This document shows positions 17,130 through 25,469 of a stretch of DNA of 64,000 nucleotides, piece after piece. A model generated the notes under the pieces. It had not been told where the DNA came from, searched no databases, and saw only the letters and a list, made by a program, of their open reading frames with translations. The DNA lies in NCBI GenBank assembly GCA_963758205.1, contig CAVWUM010000001.1, positions 372,001 through 436,000 on the forward strand. Reading direction: 5' to 3'. Position 1 is the stretch's first letter; every line of letters begins with the position of its first letter. Made by a program: the position numbers and the translations under genes. This stretch comes from Owenweeksia sp963758205 (lineage in GTDB: Bacteria; Bacteroidota; Bacteroidia; Flavobacteriales; Schleiferiaceae).

Positions 17130-18014
17130 CTACCCCGCAAATAGTACCAATCCCAAAATGCCACCAATAATCAATAGGCGATAGAGAGTATTAAGCGCCT
17201 GATAGTGCTGCTTTTTTTGAGCGCGGGCCAGCATAAGCAGGGAGAAGGCAACACCGGCCCCACCTGCAAAAAGATAATAGCTGATTCCGGTAAAATCGGT
17301 TTTGTAGAAGATAGCCGCTGCCGGGATAGCACCCAACAAGGCAAAGGCAGCTACCAGCCATTTGGTGCGCTGTACTCCTAAAGTTACAGGCAGAGTGGGG
17401 TAGCCAATTATCACATCGCCCTTAAGGGCTTCCAGGTCTTTTATTATTTCCCTTATAAAAATGATGAGCAGTATAAAGGTTACATAGGTAATGATGAGGA
17501 GATTCTCCAGTCGGTAATAAATGAAGATGGCAAAGAAGGGGGTGATGGATAATAAGGCGGCAGACATATTTCCCACGAAAGTGATTTTTTTGAGCTTATG
17601 GGAATAGAACCACAGTAGAAAAATAAAGGCACTGAAGAACAGAAAAACCTTAAAAGAAGCCAGGAAGGCCAGCATGGCGCCAACTATATTAAACAAAAAA
17701 TACAGGCGTAATCCGGTACTCTGTTTTACAATCTTTTCATAAATGGTTTTGTTGGGCCTGTTTATTAGGTCCTTCTCCAGGTCGTAAAAGTTATTGATGA
17801 TATAACCCGCGGCCACGCAAAACAGCGAAGCAAATACAATAAGGTGTAAATCAGGATTGAGCAGCGTATGCTTCCAGTCGGCCAGATCGTTTAGAATAAA
17901 AACTACCGCCAGGTATTGGCTTAGTGCCAGAAAAAAGATGTTGTACCACCGTACCATTGAAAGCAGGGCAGACAACTTGAAGATAAGCAGCCTTTGCCTC
18001 CTGGTAAGTTTCAC
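17130..18014 (-). CDS. UbiA-family prenyltransferase (probable (O-geranylgeranyl)glyceryl phosphate prenyltransferase)
   Basis: A 294-residue membrane protein with about eight or nine helices. The first Asp-rich motif reads NNFYDLEKDLINRPNK (residues near 70) and the second REIIKDLEALKGD (near 190); these bind the Mg-prenyl diphosphate. Bacteroidota homologues are commonly annotated as geranylgeranylglycerol-phosphate geranylgeranyltransferase, but a quinone-type substrate is possible. The start is GTG at 18014, 3 bases after the stop of mevalonate kinase, so the two form a tight operon and the kinase's pathway probably supplies its prenyl donor. Confidence 0.85.
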   Translation of the reverse strand: MKLTRRQRLLIFKLSALLSMVRWYNIFFLALSQYLAVVFILNDLADWKHTLLNPDLHLIVFASLFCVAAGYIINNFYDLEKDLINRPNKTIYEKIVKQSTGLRLYFLFNIVGAMLAFLASFKVFLFFSAFIFLLWFYSHKLKKITFVGNMSAALLSITPFFAIFIYYRLENLLIITYVTFILLIIFIREIIKDLEALKGDVIIGYPTLPVTLGVQRTKWLVAAFALLGAIPAAAIFYKTDFTGISYYLFAGGAGVAFSLLMLARAQKKQHYQALNTLYRLLIIGGILGLVLFAG

Positions 18015-18017
18015 GGT

Positions 18018-18956
18018 TTAGAAACGGTAAATCAGTTCGGGTTTGTGGTCACTAAGCATGGTGCGAGCCTTGTCGTAATCAAGGGTAAAGCCCAGTACAA
18101 AACCACCACCACCGCTGCCACAAAGTTTTAGGTAGTAGGCGTTGGTTTCAATACCCTGTTTCCACAGGTCATGCACACTTACCGGTATCATGGGTTTAAA
18201 GTTATCCAATACCAGGTGGCTCAGCTTTTTCAGGTTGCTGAAAAGTGGCTTGGTATCTCCCTTTAAAAAGGCCTGTATGCAGGCATCATTGTATTTATTA
18301 AACTCATCCTTCATCACCTTACGGAATCCCTGGTTTTTCATCTTTTCCATAAAGATGTTTACCATGGGCTGAGTTTCGCCCGGCTGGCCGCTGTTCAATA
18401 GAAAGATAGCACCCTTGCCCTTTCCCGGTTCGGGTATGGCTACGGTGCCCAGTTCTTCTTTTCCGGTAATGAGTATGGGCAGTTTTAGGTAGCAGATAAG
18501 CACATCCAACCCGCTGCTTTTACCATGGAAGTACGATTCCATTTGGCCGAATATCTTCTTTAACTGAACTATGGAATCTTTGTCGATATCCATGTCAGGG
18601 TCAATGCGGTTTACCGCATATTTATCATAGATGGCCGCACATAAAGCTCCGCTGCTACCCACGCCATAACCTTCAGGAATGCTGCTGTCAAAATAGAATC
18701 CTTCATTAAGGTCATTTTCCAGCGCTTCCAGATCGAGGGGGGCCATAATTTCTCCCGTTTTGTGAAGGGTTTTCAGGTGCTCCAAAAACTTTACTAAACT
18801 TTCGTTAGACTTTTTTGCCTTTCCGCGCAAAGCGCCAGATTGCTTAAAAGCACCACGGTAAAAGTTGTAGGGAATGGACAGCCCCTGGGCGTCATTGATA
18901 ATGCCGTATTCTCCGAACAGGAGGATTTTGGCGTAGTACAAAGGGTTGTTGCTCAT
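18018..18956 (-). CDS. GHMP kinase, probable mevalonate kinase
   Basis: A 312-residue cytosolic kinase that phosphorylates mevalonate in the isoprenoid pathway. GHMP motifs: FGEYGIINDAQGLSIP near the N-terminus, the ATP loop PEGYGVGSSGALCAAIY near residue 100, and the third motif LCGSGGGGFVLGF near residue 285. Neighbours confirm the pathway: UbiA prenyltransferase 3 bases downstream and diphosphomevalonate decarboxylase at 21667-22704. A perfect -7 box lies 36 bases upstream. Confidence 0.87.
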   Translation of the reverse strand: MSNNPLYYAKILLFGEYGIINDAQGLSIPYNFYRGAFKQSGALRGKAKKSNESLVKFLEHLKTLHKTGEIMAPLDLEALENDLNEGFYFDSSIPEGYGVGSSGALCAAIYDKYAVNRIDPDMDIDKDSIVQLKKIFGQMESYFHGKSSGLDVLICYLKLPILITGKEELGTVAIPEPGKGKGAIFLLNSGQPGETQPMVNIFMEKMKNQGFRKVMKDEFNKYNDACIQAFLKGDTKPLFSNLKKLSHLVLDNFKPMIPVSVHDLWKQGIETNAYYLKLCGSGGGGFVLGFTLDYDKARTMLSDHKPELIYRF

Positions 18957-18992
18957 CTATACTGTTTTGGTGGGGCATTGCCCTCACAGCGG

Positions 18993-19000
18993 CAAATATA
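18993..19000 (-). promoter_or_regulatory. Predicted -7 promoter element for the mevalonate kinase-UbiA operon
   Basis: Reads TATATTTG on the minus strand, followed by cc, a full match to TAnnTTTG, 36 bases upstream of the kinase ATG. Confidence 0.65.
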
Positions 19001-19187
19001 CTTTCTCTTTTTCAATTGCCACTTTAATGTATTGTTAACGAGGGGGTAGAAGTTTAGTTCGTTTATGTAGGTACGGGAATCGGGGGGTGTATAGATTGGA
19101 AGTAGTGGTGTCATTTATTCCACACCGGCTGGCCAATTTGCTGGGTTGGTGGTTTTTGAAAAGTTACCGCTTTTAAAAGTTATTAAT

Positions 19188-21401
19188 TCATCTTAGTATG
19201 TGAAGTATGCCTTTAATTGTTTCTGAGGCATCTCCCACATTAGTGCTGCGTTGTGTATTGTAATAGTTAGCCGGATTATAAGTGATGGAGTAAATGTAAG
19301 TACCGGTTGAAAGTAGTTTACCTCTGTGAGTGCCGTTCCAGCTATTGTCATAATTGCTGTTTTGGTATAGCATCTTACCCCATCTGTCAAAAACGGTAAA
19401 TGTGTAAGGTCCGGGAACACCCACTATTTTGAAAGTCTCGTTCAGGTTATCGTTGCCGGGAGTGAAGGCATTTGGAATAAATATTTTCTGCATAGGACAT
19501 CTTCTACCAAACAGCTCAGTGTGGGAGTATCGATTAATTACAACAACATTTGAAATGACCATGCTGTCACATCCCATACGGTTTGCAAATAACTCTGAGA
19601 TAACTGTATCTCTCTTTATATTTTGATAATTAATTATGGTGTCATTGCAAACCGTATCGGTAATCTGTGTTTTATTGGTTTGGAATATAGAAAGGCTTAT
19701 GGTAATGGTACTATCGCAGCCTTTAGAATTTATCAAAGTGTCATAAATTGTTGTGTCAGAAATATAGATGCTATTGTTGTACACAAAAGTGTCGCAGCTA
19801 GATAAGGACATTTGGTGAGATGACTTTGGGAGCACATCCAATTCTAAAACAATGGTGCTGTCACACCCATGTTGATTTTGATAGGTGTGAATGTATCTGC
19901 CAGACTGAGAATAGGTGTTACTAAAAAGTGTAAATGAATCACAAGCATTAACCGTAAGTAAGGAATCATTTTTTGGGATTTCTATTTCTGCAATCACAAT
20001 GCTGTCGCAGCCTTTCTTATTTAGTAAGGAATCATAATAAATGCCGGATTTAGTGAGGTATTGATTATTGAAAAGTACACTATCGCAAGAAGTGAACTGT
20101 AAAAGTGTGTCAACTGGCCAGCAAAATTGGAAATCATAAACAGAACCAGCTTCAGTTATGGCCGGTCCTAGTCCAAGATGATCATGTTCTTCACGATGAG
20201 CACCGATAAGAACCCCTTCATCATAACTAGCAATGCTTCCTCCGAAGTAATCAAATGTGTCTCTGTCAAAAGCGACAAACTTCGTGTATTCGGACCACCT
20301 GTCACGGGCATTCTTCATAAAATAATAGGCGCAACCCGAACCTGGTATATAGTTATTCCCGCTGCTGTCTAAGTTTCCTCTGGATCCGATAATAAGATCA
20401 CCTTGCAGGTTGAACTCAATATTTCCGAAAAAATCATTAGCAACTCCATCCTTTGGTCTTAACGTTTGTAGTTCATTCACTGTTGAATCGTTAATAATTT
20501 CGAATATATGCACAGCGCCAGTACCACCGCCAGTAATGCTGAGGTTGACACTTGAAATGGAAACGGTTGCGTCTTCTCTTGGGGCACTAATAGCTACATA
20601 TTTTCCGAAGATATCTAAGGATGTTCCAAAATCATCTGCAGTGTCTGTGAGGGCAGAGTTAAAAGTGGTTTTATACTCCCACTGGTTGGAAATAGTATTA
20701 AGAATGTATAGATGTGCTGCACCCATTGGAATATATGGTGTGTCTGATAAAAGCCAATCTCTTTCACCAATTATCATTGTGTTCCCTGAAATCTCAACAT
20801 CCGATCCAAAAGCAGAGCCAAGTCTTGGTGAAGTAAGGTTTTGACTAGCCACCCAAACATTTTGTGGAGTCTTATAGAAAATATTGACCTGCCCTTGAGT
20901 GCTATTACTAACGGCAATCCAATTACCAAAAGCAGTTATATCGTTAGAAAGGAAAGGTGGACTAGATATGTTGATAGGTAGGGAGAGCGTTTGAACCCAA
21001 TGGGCACCTTGCTTTTGGAAAATATAAAGGCTGGAGTTGTTTGAAACATTGTCTATAGCAATGATTTCACCTTGATGGACCACAGCATGATGACCAAAGT
21101 TGCCAAAGTAAACCTCATTTATGGGAGTTAGCTTTTGAGTTTTATTCCAAACCCCAAGTGAATCACGGACATAAATAAAAGCTGCCCCTGACAATGTCTG
21201 GCTACCAGAATACCCTTTGCTTCCAATAACCGCAATATTTCCTTCCACTGATATATCAAGACCGAAATTACCAACCCAAACTCTATCAGTATTAACAAGC
21301 TTTGCCTGCCTAAGTTGTTGGCCGTAACCAGCTGTACATGCTATGAAAAGCAGGGTTAGAAAAATTCCTGTTCGAAATGAGATGGAAAAAGGTTTCTGCA
21401 T
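19188..21401 (-). CDS. Large secreted protein: FG-GAP-like propeller, Cys-Asp repeats, gliding-associated C-terminal domain
   Basis: A 737-residue exported protein. After a signal peptide (ending near GYGQQ), residues about 35-420 form repeated blocks of the type FGNF/FGSDVEISGN..IIG..., as in FG-GAP beta-propellers. Residues about 430-625 hold four degenerate repeats of about 45-48 residues, each with a CDS or CDT near the start and GCDS near the middle. The end (IFIPNAFTPGNDN..., VFDRWGKMLYQ, YIYSITY) is the gliding motility-associated C-terminal domain (CHU_C, T9SS type B cargo). It interrupts the mevalonate gene group between MvaD and mevalonate kinase. Probably a surface adhesin-like protein; binding target unknown. 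Confidence 0.88.
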   Translation of the reverse strand: MQKPFSISFRTGIFLTLLFIACTAGYGQQLRQAKLVNTDRVWVGNFGLDISVEGNIAVIGSKGYSGSQTLSGAAFIYVRDSLGVWNKTQKLTPINEVYFGNFGHHAVVHQGEIIAIDNVSNNSSLYIFQKQGAHWVQTLSLPINISSPPFLSNDITAFGNWIAVSNSTQGQVNIFYKTPQNVWVASQNLTSPRLGSAFGSDVEISGNTMIIGERDWLLSDTPYIPMGAAHLYILNTISNQWEYKTTFNSALTDTADDFGTSLDIFGKYVAISAPREDATVSISSVNLSITGGGTGAVHIFEIINDSTVNELQTLRPKDGVANDFFGNIEFNLQGDLIIGSRGNLDSSGNNYIPGSGCAYYFMKNARDRWSEYTKFVAFDRDTFDYFGGSIASYDEGVLIGAHREEHDHLGLGPAITEAGSVYDFQFCWPVDTLLQFTSCDSVLFNNQYLTKSGIYYDSLLNKKGCDSIVIAEIEIPKNDSLLTVNACDSFTLFSNTYSQSGRYIHTYQNQHGCDSTIVLELDVLPKSSHQMSLSSCDTFVYNNSIYISDTTIYDTLINSKGCDSTITISLSIFQTNKTQITDTVCNDTIINYQNIKRDTVISELFANRMGCDSMVISNVVVINRYSHTELFGRRCPMQKIFIPNAFTPGNDNLNETFKIVGVPGPYTFTVFDRWGKMLYQNSNYDNSWNGTHRGKLLSTGTYIYSITYNPANYYNTQRSTNVGDASETIKGILHILR

Positions 21402-21666
21402 TTGGTTTTAAAACAGCAATTTACATTTTTTTGCTTTAAAAATCCTACGTGGTAAATTGGGGTGTGGTACAGTCAAAGATCTCATAGATCAAGCTTCAAT
21501 TTCTAACTGTTCTGTAAATCAAGAGCATCTTTTACAAGTAGTTTTCCTCGAATTCGCACGGACTGGCTAACAACCTAGGGCTTAGAAAGTATTAAAGACG
21601 CATTACACGAAACCTTTTTACGCCTTGGATTTGAGAGAGTTTCAAACCCTGTCAGGACTTGTATTA

Positions 21667-22704
21667 CTACGCAATTTTTACAGGGCCATTCCCAACACCA
21701 TCCTTTATATATCGGCCATCTTTCAAAAACCCTTTCAGCTCAGCTTCCACAAAATTCTCAACAGCTACTTTCGCTGTAGCGGGAAAAAGTAGATGTACGT
21801 TGGCGCCTGCATCCAGCGTAAAGTAAAGTGGCGTTTGGGTTTCTTTACGGTAGTGCCATATTTTATCGATAATGGCTACCGTGTTGGGTTTCATTAAAAT
21901 AAAGTAGGGGTTGCTGGTCACCATCATCCCGTGAAGAGTGAGGGCTTCGCTTTCCACTAAATTTCCAAAGGCCTCTAAATCTCCGCTTTTAAGGATATGG
22001 GTAAGCTTTTCCAGGTTTTCATGTGCCTGCAAAAAGCGTCTTTCGGCAAAAGGGTGATTGTTCATTAATCGATGGCCTGCCGTGCTGCTTACACTTTTTG
22101 AGCCTACTTCCACAAGCAGTACATAATCCTTAAAGGTTTTAAAAACTTCATGCATTTCACCTTTAAAAGGGATAGCGAAATTGTCGCTGCTCTCGCGCAA
22201 ACCAGCGAAGCGGCCCCATTCTACCAAGCCACCATACACGCTGCGGCTGGCGCTGCCCGAACCAAGCCGTGCCCATTCGCTGGCTTTTTGGTAAAAGTCA
22301 GCTTCATCTACTCCCGTAAGGGTACTTTTTAGCGAAAGCAGACAAAGGGCCAAAGCACTCATGCCTGAGGCACTGCTGGCGATACCGCTACTATGCGGAA
22401 AGCTGTTGTGGGTTTTTATAGTCAGCTTGTATTCCTTTAAAAAAGGAGCTTCATGCACTATGGTTTTGAAGAATTTTTCGATTTTTCCTTTAAAATCGGG
22501 TTTTAATTTCCCATCCAACATCACATCAAACTCAAAATCCTCGTTTCCTGTTTTTGCAGATAAGCTCACCTCCGTTTCAGTAAAGCATTCATTCAGCGTA
22601 AAGCTGATGCTTGGGTTAGCGGGGATTTGATTTTCATATTTACCCCAATATTTTACAAGGGCTATGTTGGAGGGGCTGCGCCAAGTGGCGGTGTGGATGG
22701 GCAT
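21667..22704 (-). CDS. mvaD: Diphosphomevalonate decarboxylase
   Basis: A 345-residue GHMP-superfamily enzyme converting mevalonate diphosphate to isopentenyl diphosphate with ATP. Family blocks include SPSNIALVKYWGKYENQIPANPS split over the N-terminal 35 residues, HNSFPHSSGIASSASGMSALA (ATP loop, near residue 105) and YFTLDAGANVHLLF (near residue 290). It completes the lower mevalonate pathway with the kinase at 18018-18956. The gap upstream is filled by a hairpin-rich repeat. Confidence 0.94.
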   Translation of the reverse strand: MPIHTATWRSPSNIALVKYWGKYENQIPANPSISFTLNECFTETEVSLSAKTGNEDFEFDVMLDGKLKPDFKGKIEKFFKTIVHEAPFLKEYKLTIKTHNSFPHSSGIASSASGMSALALCLLSLKSTLTGVDEADFYQKASEWARLGSGSASRSVYGGLVEWGRFAGLRESSDNFAIPFKGEMHEVFKTFKDYVLLVEVGSKSVSSTAGHRLMNNHPFAERRFLQAHENLEKLTHILKSGDLEAFGNLVESEALTLHGMMVTSNPYFILMKPNTVAIIDKIWHYRKETQTPLYFTLDAGANVHLLFPATAKVAVENFVEAELKGFLKDGRYIKDGVGNGPVKIA

Positions 22705-22748
22705 ATTAATTTGGTGTTATCTGGCAATCGTTGAGAAGTACGGTGTTT

Positions 22749-22935
22749 TTGTTTTTCCTGTTCGTTTTTGCCTTGACGCAAAAAGAACCAAAAAAGTCAA
22801 GGCTTACAAGAAAATGGTGACCTGCTTTTTGGTTATTTCAAGTTCGGCCGGGTGATCTCCTCAATTCTTCGGAGCTTCCCGGTCTTTCTAAAAATAACTT
22901 TTAACCAAGCCACCATTTTCTTGAATGCCGATCCT
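22749..22935. repeat. Hairpin-rich repeat element between mvaD and fabD
   Basis: Three nested inverted repeats: gccttgac (22770-22777) with gtcaaggc (22796-22803); a pair of about 35-base arms at 22807-22841 and 22889-22924 sharing caagaaaatggtg and ggttattt-like cores; and an inner ccgggtgatctcc / ggagcttcccgg pair. This repeat type (ttgacgcaaaaagaaccaaa core) is one I associate with many Bacteroidota intergenic regions. It separates two genes on the same strand and may act as terminator or attenuator. Confidence 0.65.
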
Positions 22936-22945
22936 GAAATATGGC

Positions 22946-23818
22946 TTACGCGCTAGTAGCTTCCACCGAAGGTTCAATCTTTTTTACTAAGCCTTGTAAT
23001 ACTTTACCGGGGCCTACTTCAATAAATTCTGTAGCGCCATCTTTCACCATTTGCTGTACGCTTTGGGTCCACTTTACAGGAGCGGTAAGCTGGGCAATCA
23101 GGTTTTTCTTTATCTCTTCGGGGTTGCTTACTGCCGTGGTGGTAACGTTTTGATATACCGGGCAAACGGGTTGATTGAACTGTGTGGAGCCAATGGCTGC
23201 GGCAAGTTCTTCTTCAGCGGGTTTCATAAGTGGTGAATGGAAGGCTCCGCCCACAGGCAACATAAGGGCACGTTTGGCACCCGCTTCCTTCATTCTTTCG
23301 CAGGCCAGGGTAACGGCTCCGTTGCTTCCAGAAATAACCAACTGACCGGGACAGTTGTAGTTGGCCGCCACTACTACACCATCAATTTCTTTACATACCT
23401 GCTCTACTACCTGGTCTTCTAAACCTAAAACAGCGGCCATAGTGGAGGGTTGAGCCTCACATGCCTTTTGCATGGCCTGGGCACGTTGCGAAACCAGTTT
23501 CAGTCCATCATCAAAAGACAAAGTTCCGTTGGCCACCAACGCGGAAAACTCGCCCAGTGAATGACCGGCCACCATATCAGGTTTAAAATTATCAAGGGTT
23601 TTGGCCAAAACAACGGAGTGTAGAAACACGGCAGGCTGGGTAACCTTTGTTTGCTTCAGGTCTTCGGCAGTACCATCAAACATAATGTCAGTAATCCGGA
23701 AGCCTAATAGGTCGTTAGCTTTTTCAAATAGCTTTTTGGCTACGGCCGAATTTTCGTAAAGGTCTTTACCCATGCCCACAAACTGGGCGCCTTGTCCGGG
23801 GAAGATGTATGCTTTCAT
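22946..23818 (-). CDS. fabD: Malonyl-CoA:ACP transacylase
   Basis: A 290-residue cytosolic enzyme that loads malonyl groups on acyl carrier protein for fatty acid synthesis. It has the opening FPGQGAQ (oxyanion loop, residues 6-12), the nucleophile Ser87 in AGHSLGE, and the second catalytic His in VGGAFHSPLM. Length is normal for the family. Other fab genes are not in the window. Confidence 0.95.
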   Translation of the reverse strand: MKAYIFPGQGAQFVGMGKDLYENSAVAKKLFEKANDLLGFRITDIMFDGTAEDLKQTKVTQPAVFLHSVVLAKTLDNFKPDMVAGHSLGEFSALVANGTLSFDDGLKLVSQRAQAMQKACEAQPSTMAAVLGLEDQVVEQVCKEIDGVVVAANYNCPGQLVISGSNGAVTLACERMKEAGAKRALMLPVGGAFHSPLMKPAEEELAAAIGSTQFNQPVCPVYQNVTTTAVSNPEEIKKNLIAQLTAPVKWTQSVQQMVKDGATEFIEVGPGKVLQGLVKKIEPSVEATSA

Positions 23819-23869
23819 TATAGATGTAAGATTTTAGATGATAGAAATTAGACTGCACTGTTTGGTAGA

Positions 23870-24217
23870 TTAAAACTTTGCTCTCAGTGCATGGTTCATT
23901 TTTTGAATTTCAGAAATGCGGTATATAAATTCAGTTGTTATTTCCTTTTTAAGGAAATTAAGGTTTTCTGCAATGCTAAGCTGAGTTTCCAGTTCACAGC
24001 ATGAGCCATTGGAAATATTCAGGAATCTCACAAATTCATTGTCAGTCCCTCTGCCTGAACCCTCGGCAATGTTTGAAGGTATAGATACTGCTGAACGCTG
24101 AATTTGATCAGTAAGACTATACCGCTGACTTTTGGGTATTCCAAAGGAGGCTTTATAGACATCAGTTACCAAATCCATTGATTTTTGCCAGATAATAAGC
24201 TCTTTAAAATTGTGCAT
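23870..24217 (-). CDS. Four-helix-bundle protein (23S rRNA intervening-sequence protein family)
   Basis: A 115-residue helical protein starting MHNFKELIIWQKSMDL, with the hallmark block QIQRSAVSIPSNIAEGSGR around residues 38-58 and a SCCELETQL segment. This family was first seen inside 23S rRNA intervening sequences but occurs mostly as free-standing genes in Bacteroidota; function unknown. ATG at 24217 is preferred to the upstream frame at 24280 because the family begins here. Imperfect ttaga/tagat microrepeats lie on both sides, as if the gene were a small mobile unit. Confidence 0.9.
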   Translation of the reverse strand: MHNFKELIIWQKSMDLVTDVYKASFGIPKSQRYSLTDQIQRSAVSIPSNIAEGSGRGTDNEFVRFLNISNGSCCELETQLSIAENLNFLKKEITTEFIYRISEIQKMNHALRAKF

Positions 24218-24313
24218 AGCGGTTTGATTTAAGTTTAAACTGCAATCTACTAATAAGTGCAGCGCAAAATCTAACGACATGGTTTCTAATATCTAAGGTC
24301 TAGCATCTCATGT

Positions 24314-24727
24314 CTACTCCCCCCAATACTCCACAGCATTATTCTCCGTTTCATCAAGCCTTATTTTATGAAGCTCTGCGCCATGTTTGGCGATTAACGG
24401 TTTTAAGATGTTCCAGATTTCTACAGCCAAAACCTCGGTGCTGCTGAACTTTCCTTTCATAAACGGTACATCGTAGTTGAGGTTAGCGTGGTCCAGCTCT
24501 TCGATGATATGGGTTTTGATGATCTTTTTTAAATCCACCAGGTTCATTACAAAACCCGTATCAGGATTTATGTCGCCCTTTACCGTTACCGTGAGGGTGT
24601 AATTATGGCCATGAAAATTTTTGTTGGAACACTTGCCAAAAACCTCCTGGTTTTTTTCTTCACTCCAGTTGGGATTGAATAGCTGATGTGCTGCACTAAA
24701 CCGTTCCTTTCTTTCGATATAGATCAT
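24314..24727 (-). CDS. 6-pyruvoyl tetrahydropterin synthase / 6-carboxytetrahydropterin synthase (QueD-like)
   Basis: A 137-residue cytosolic zinc enzyme of the T-fold. Zinc ligands are expected from FSAAHQL (near residue 13) and FHGHNY (near residue 45), with a catalytic Cys in the preceding GKCSNKN, and a C-terminal RLDETEN Glu. It acts either in queuosine (QueD) or pterin synthesis; no neighbour decides. The start at 24727 is fixed by a perfect -7 box at 24750-24757, which lies downstream of the longer alternative start. Confidence 0.9.
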   Translation of the reverse strand: MIYIERKERFSAAHQLFNPNWSEEKNQEVFGKCSNKNFHGHNYTLTVTVKGDINPDTGFVMNLVDLKKIIKTHIIEELDHANLNYDVPFMKGKFSSTEVLAVEIWNILKPLIAKHGAELHKIRLDETENNAVEYWGE

Positions 24728-24749
24728 GCTGCCTTGCTCAATTTGGCCG

Positions 24750-24757
24750 CAAAGGTA
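24750..24757 (-). promoter_or_regulatory. Predicted -7 promoter element for the QueD-like gene
   Basis: Reads TACCTTTG on the minus strand followed by cgg, 22 bases upstream of the ATG at 24727. Confidence 0.65.
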
Positions 24758-24807
24758 AAGAGTTTGTATCCGAATTTGGAAGATCATTGCAGATGTTACC
24801 AATGACC

Positions 24808-24815
24808 TAAATTTG
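24808..24815 (+). promoter_or_regulatory. Predicted -7 promoter element for engB, leaderless arrangement
   Basis: TAAATTTG, a full match to TAnnTTTG, ends only 4 bases before the engB ATG at 24820. Transcription would start at or next to the start codon. Confidence 0.6.
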
Positions 24816-24819
24816 CGCC

Positions 24820-25464
24820 ATGCATATCAACAAAGCCGAATTCGTTTGTAGTAATACCGATGTGGAGAAATGTCCACCGCCCACCAAACCTGAGTATGCC
24901 TTTATTGGCCGCAGTAATGTGGGTAAGAGCAGCCTCATCAATATGCTGGTACAGCGTAAAGGTTTGGCCAAAACTTCCGGCAGGCCCGGAAAAACTCAGC
25001 TTATTAATCACTTTTTAGTGAATGATGCCTGGTACCTAACCGACTTACCCGGCTATGGGTATGCCAAAGTGAGCAAAGGCGCCCGCACACTTTTTACCAA
25101 GTTTATTAATGATTACATACTTGAGCGCAGAAACCTGGTCAACCTGTTTGTGTTGATCGACTCGCGCCTCGAACCGCAAAAAATTGATCTGGAGTTTATG
25201 GAGTGGCTGGGGGAGCAGGGCATACCATTCAGTATGGTTTTTACCAAAACTGATAAACTGGGTACCACCAAACTCCGTGAGAATATTGATGCTTACACCC
25301 AAAAGTTATTGGAAACCTGGGAAGAAACGCCCATTCATTTTATCACCTCTGCTGAAAAGGTAGTAGGTAGAGAGGAGATATTAGAATATATCCAGCAGCT
25401 TAATGAAGAGGTGAAGGAACATTTTGCTTTCCCATCTGCTTTAGGAGAAGGGGCAGGGGGGTGA
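24820..25464 (+). CDS. engB: Ribosome biogenesis GTP-binding protein EngB/YsxC
   Basis: A 214-residue TRAFAC-class GTPase needed for 50S ribosome assembly. G motifs: G1 GRSNVGKSS near residue 28, G3 DLPGYGYA near residue 72, G4 TKTD near residue 145, G5 TSAEK near residue 170. The last residues (ALGEGAGG) are not typical of the family and come from a G-rich repeat that also supplies the TGA stop. A promoter box sits immediately before the ATG. It is convergent with gldC, 5 bases away. Confidence 0.95.
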   Translation: MHINKAEFVCSNTDVEKCPPPTKPEYAFIGRSNVGKSSLINMLVQRKGLAKTSGRPGKTQLINHFLVNDAWYLTDLPGYGYAKVSKGARTLFTKFINDYILERRNLVNLFVLIDSRLEPQKIDLEFMEWLGEQGIPFSMVFTKTDKLGTTKLRENIDAYTQKLLETWEETPIHFITSAEKVVGREEILEYIQQLNEEVKEHFAFPSALGEGAGG

Positions 25465-25466
25465 GG
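25434..25466. repeat. G-rich repeat forming the 3' end of engB
   Basis: The stretch tctgctttaggagaagg followed by ggcaggggggtgagg contains the 13-mer ggggcaggggggt that is also present inside yyaL at about 6535-6547. It encodes the Gly-rich C-terminus and stop of EngB. The sequence matches the layout of a dispersed Bacteroidota intergenic repeat that has replaced the native end of the gene. Confidence 0.7.
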
Positions 25467-25469
25467 TTT

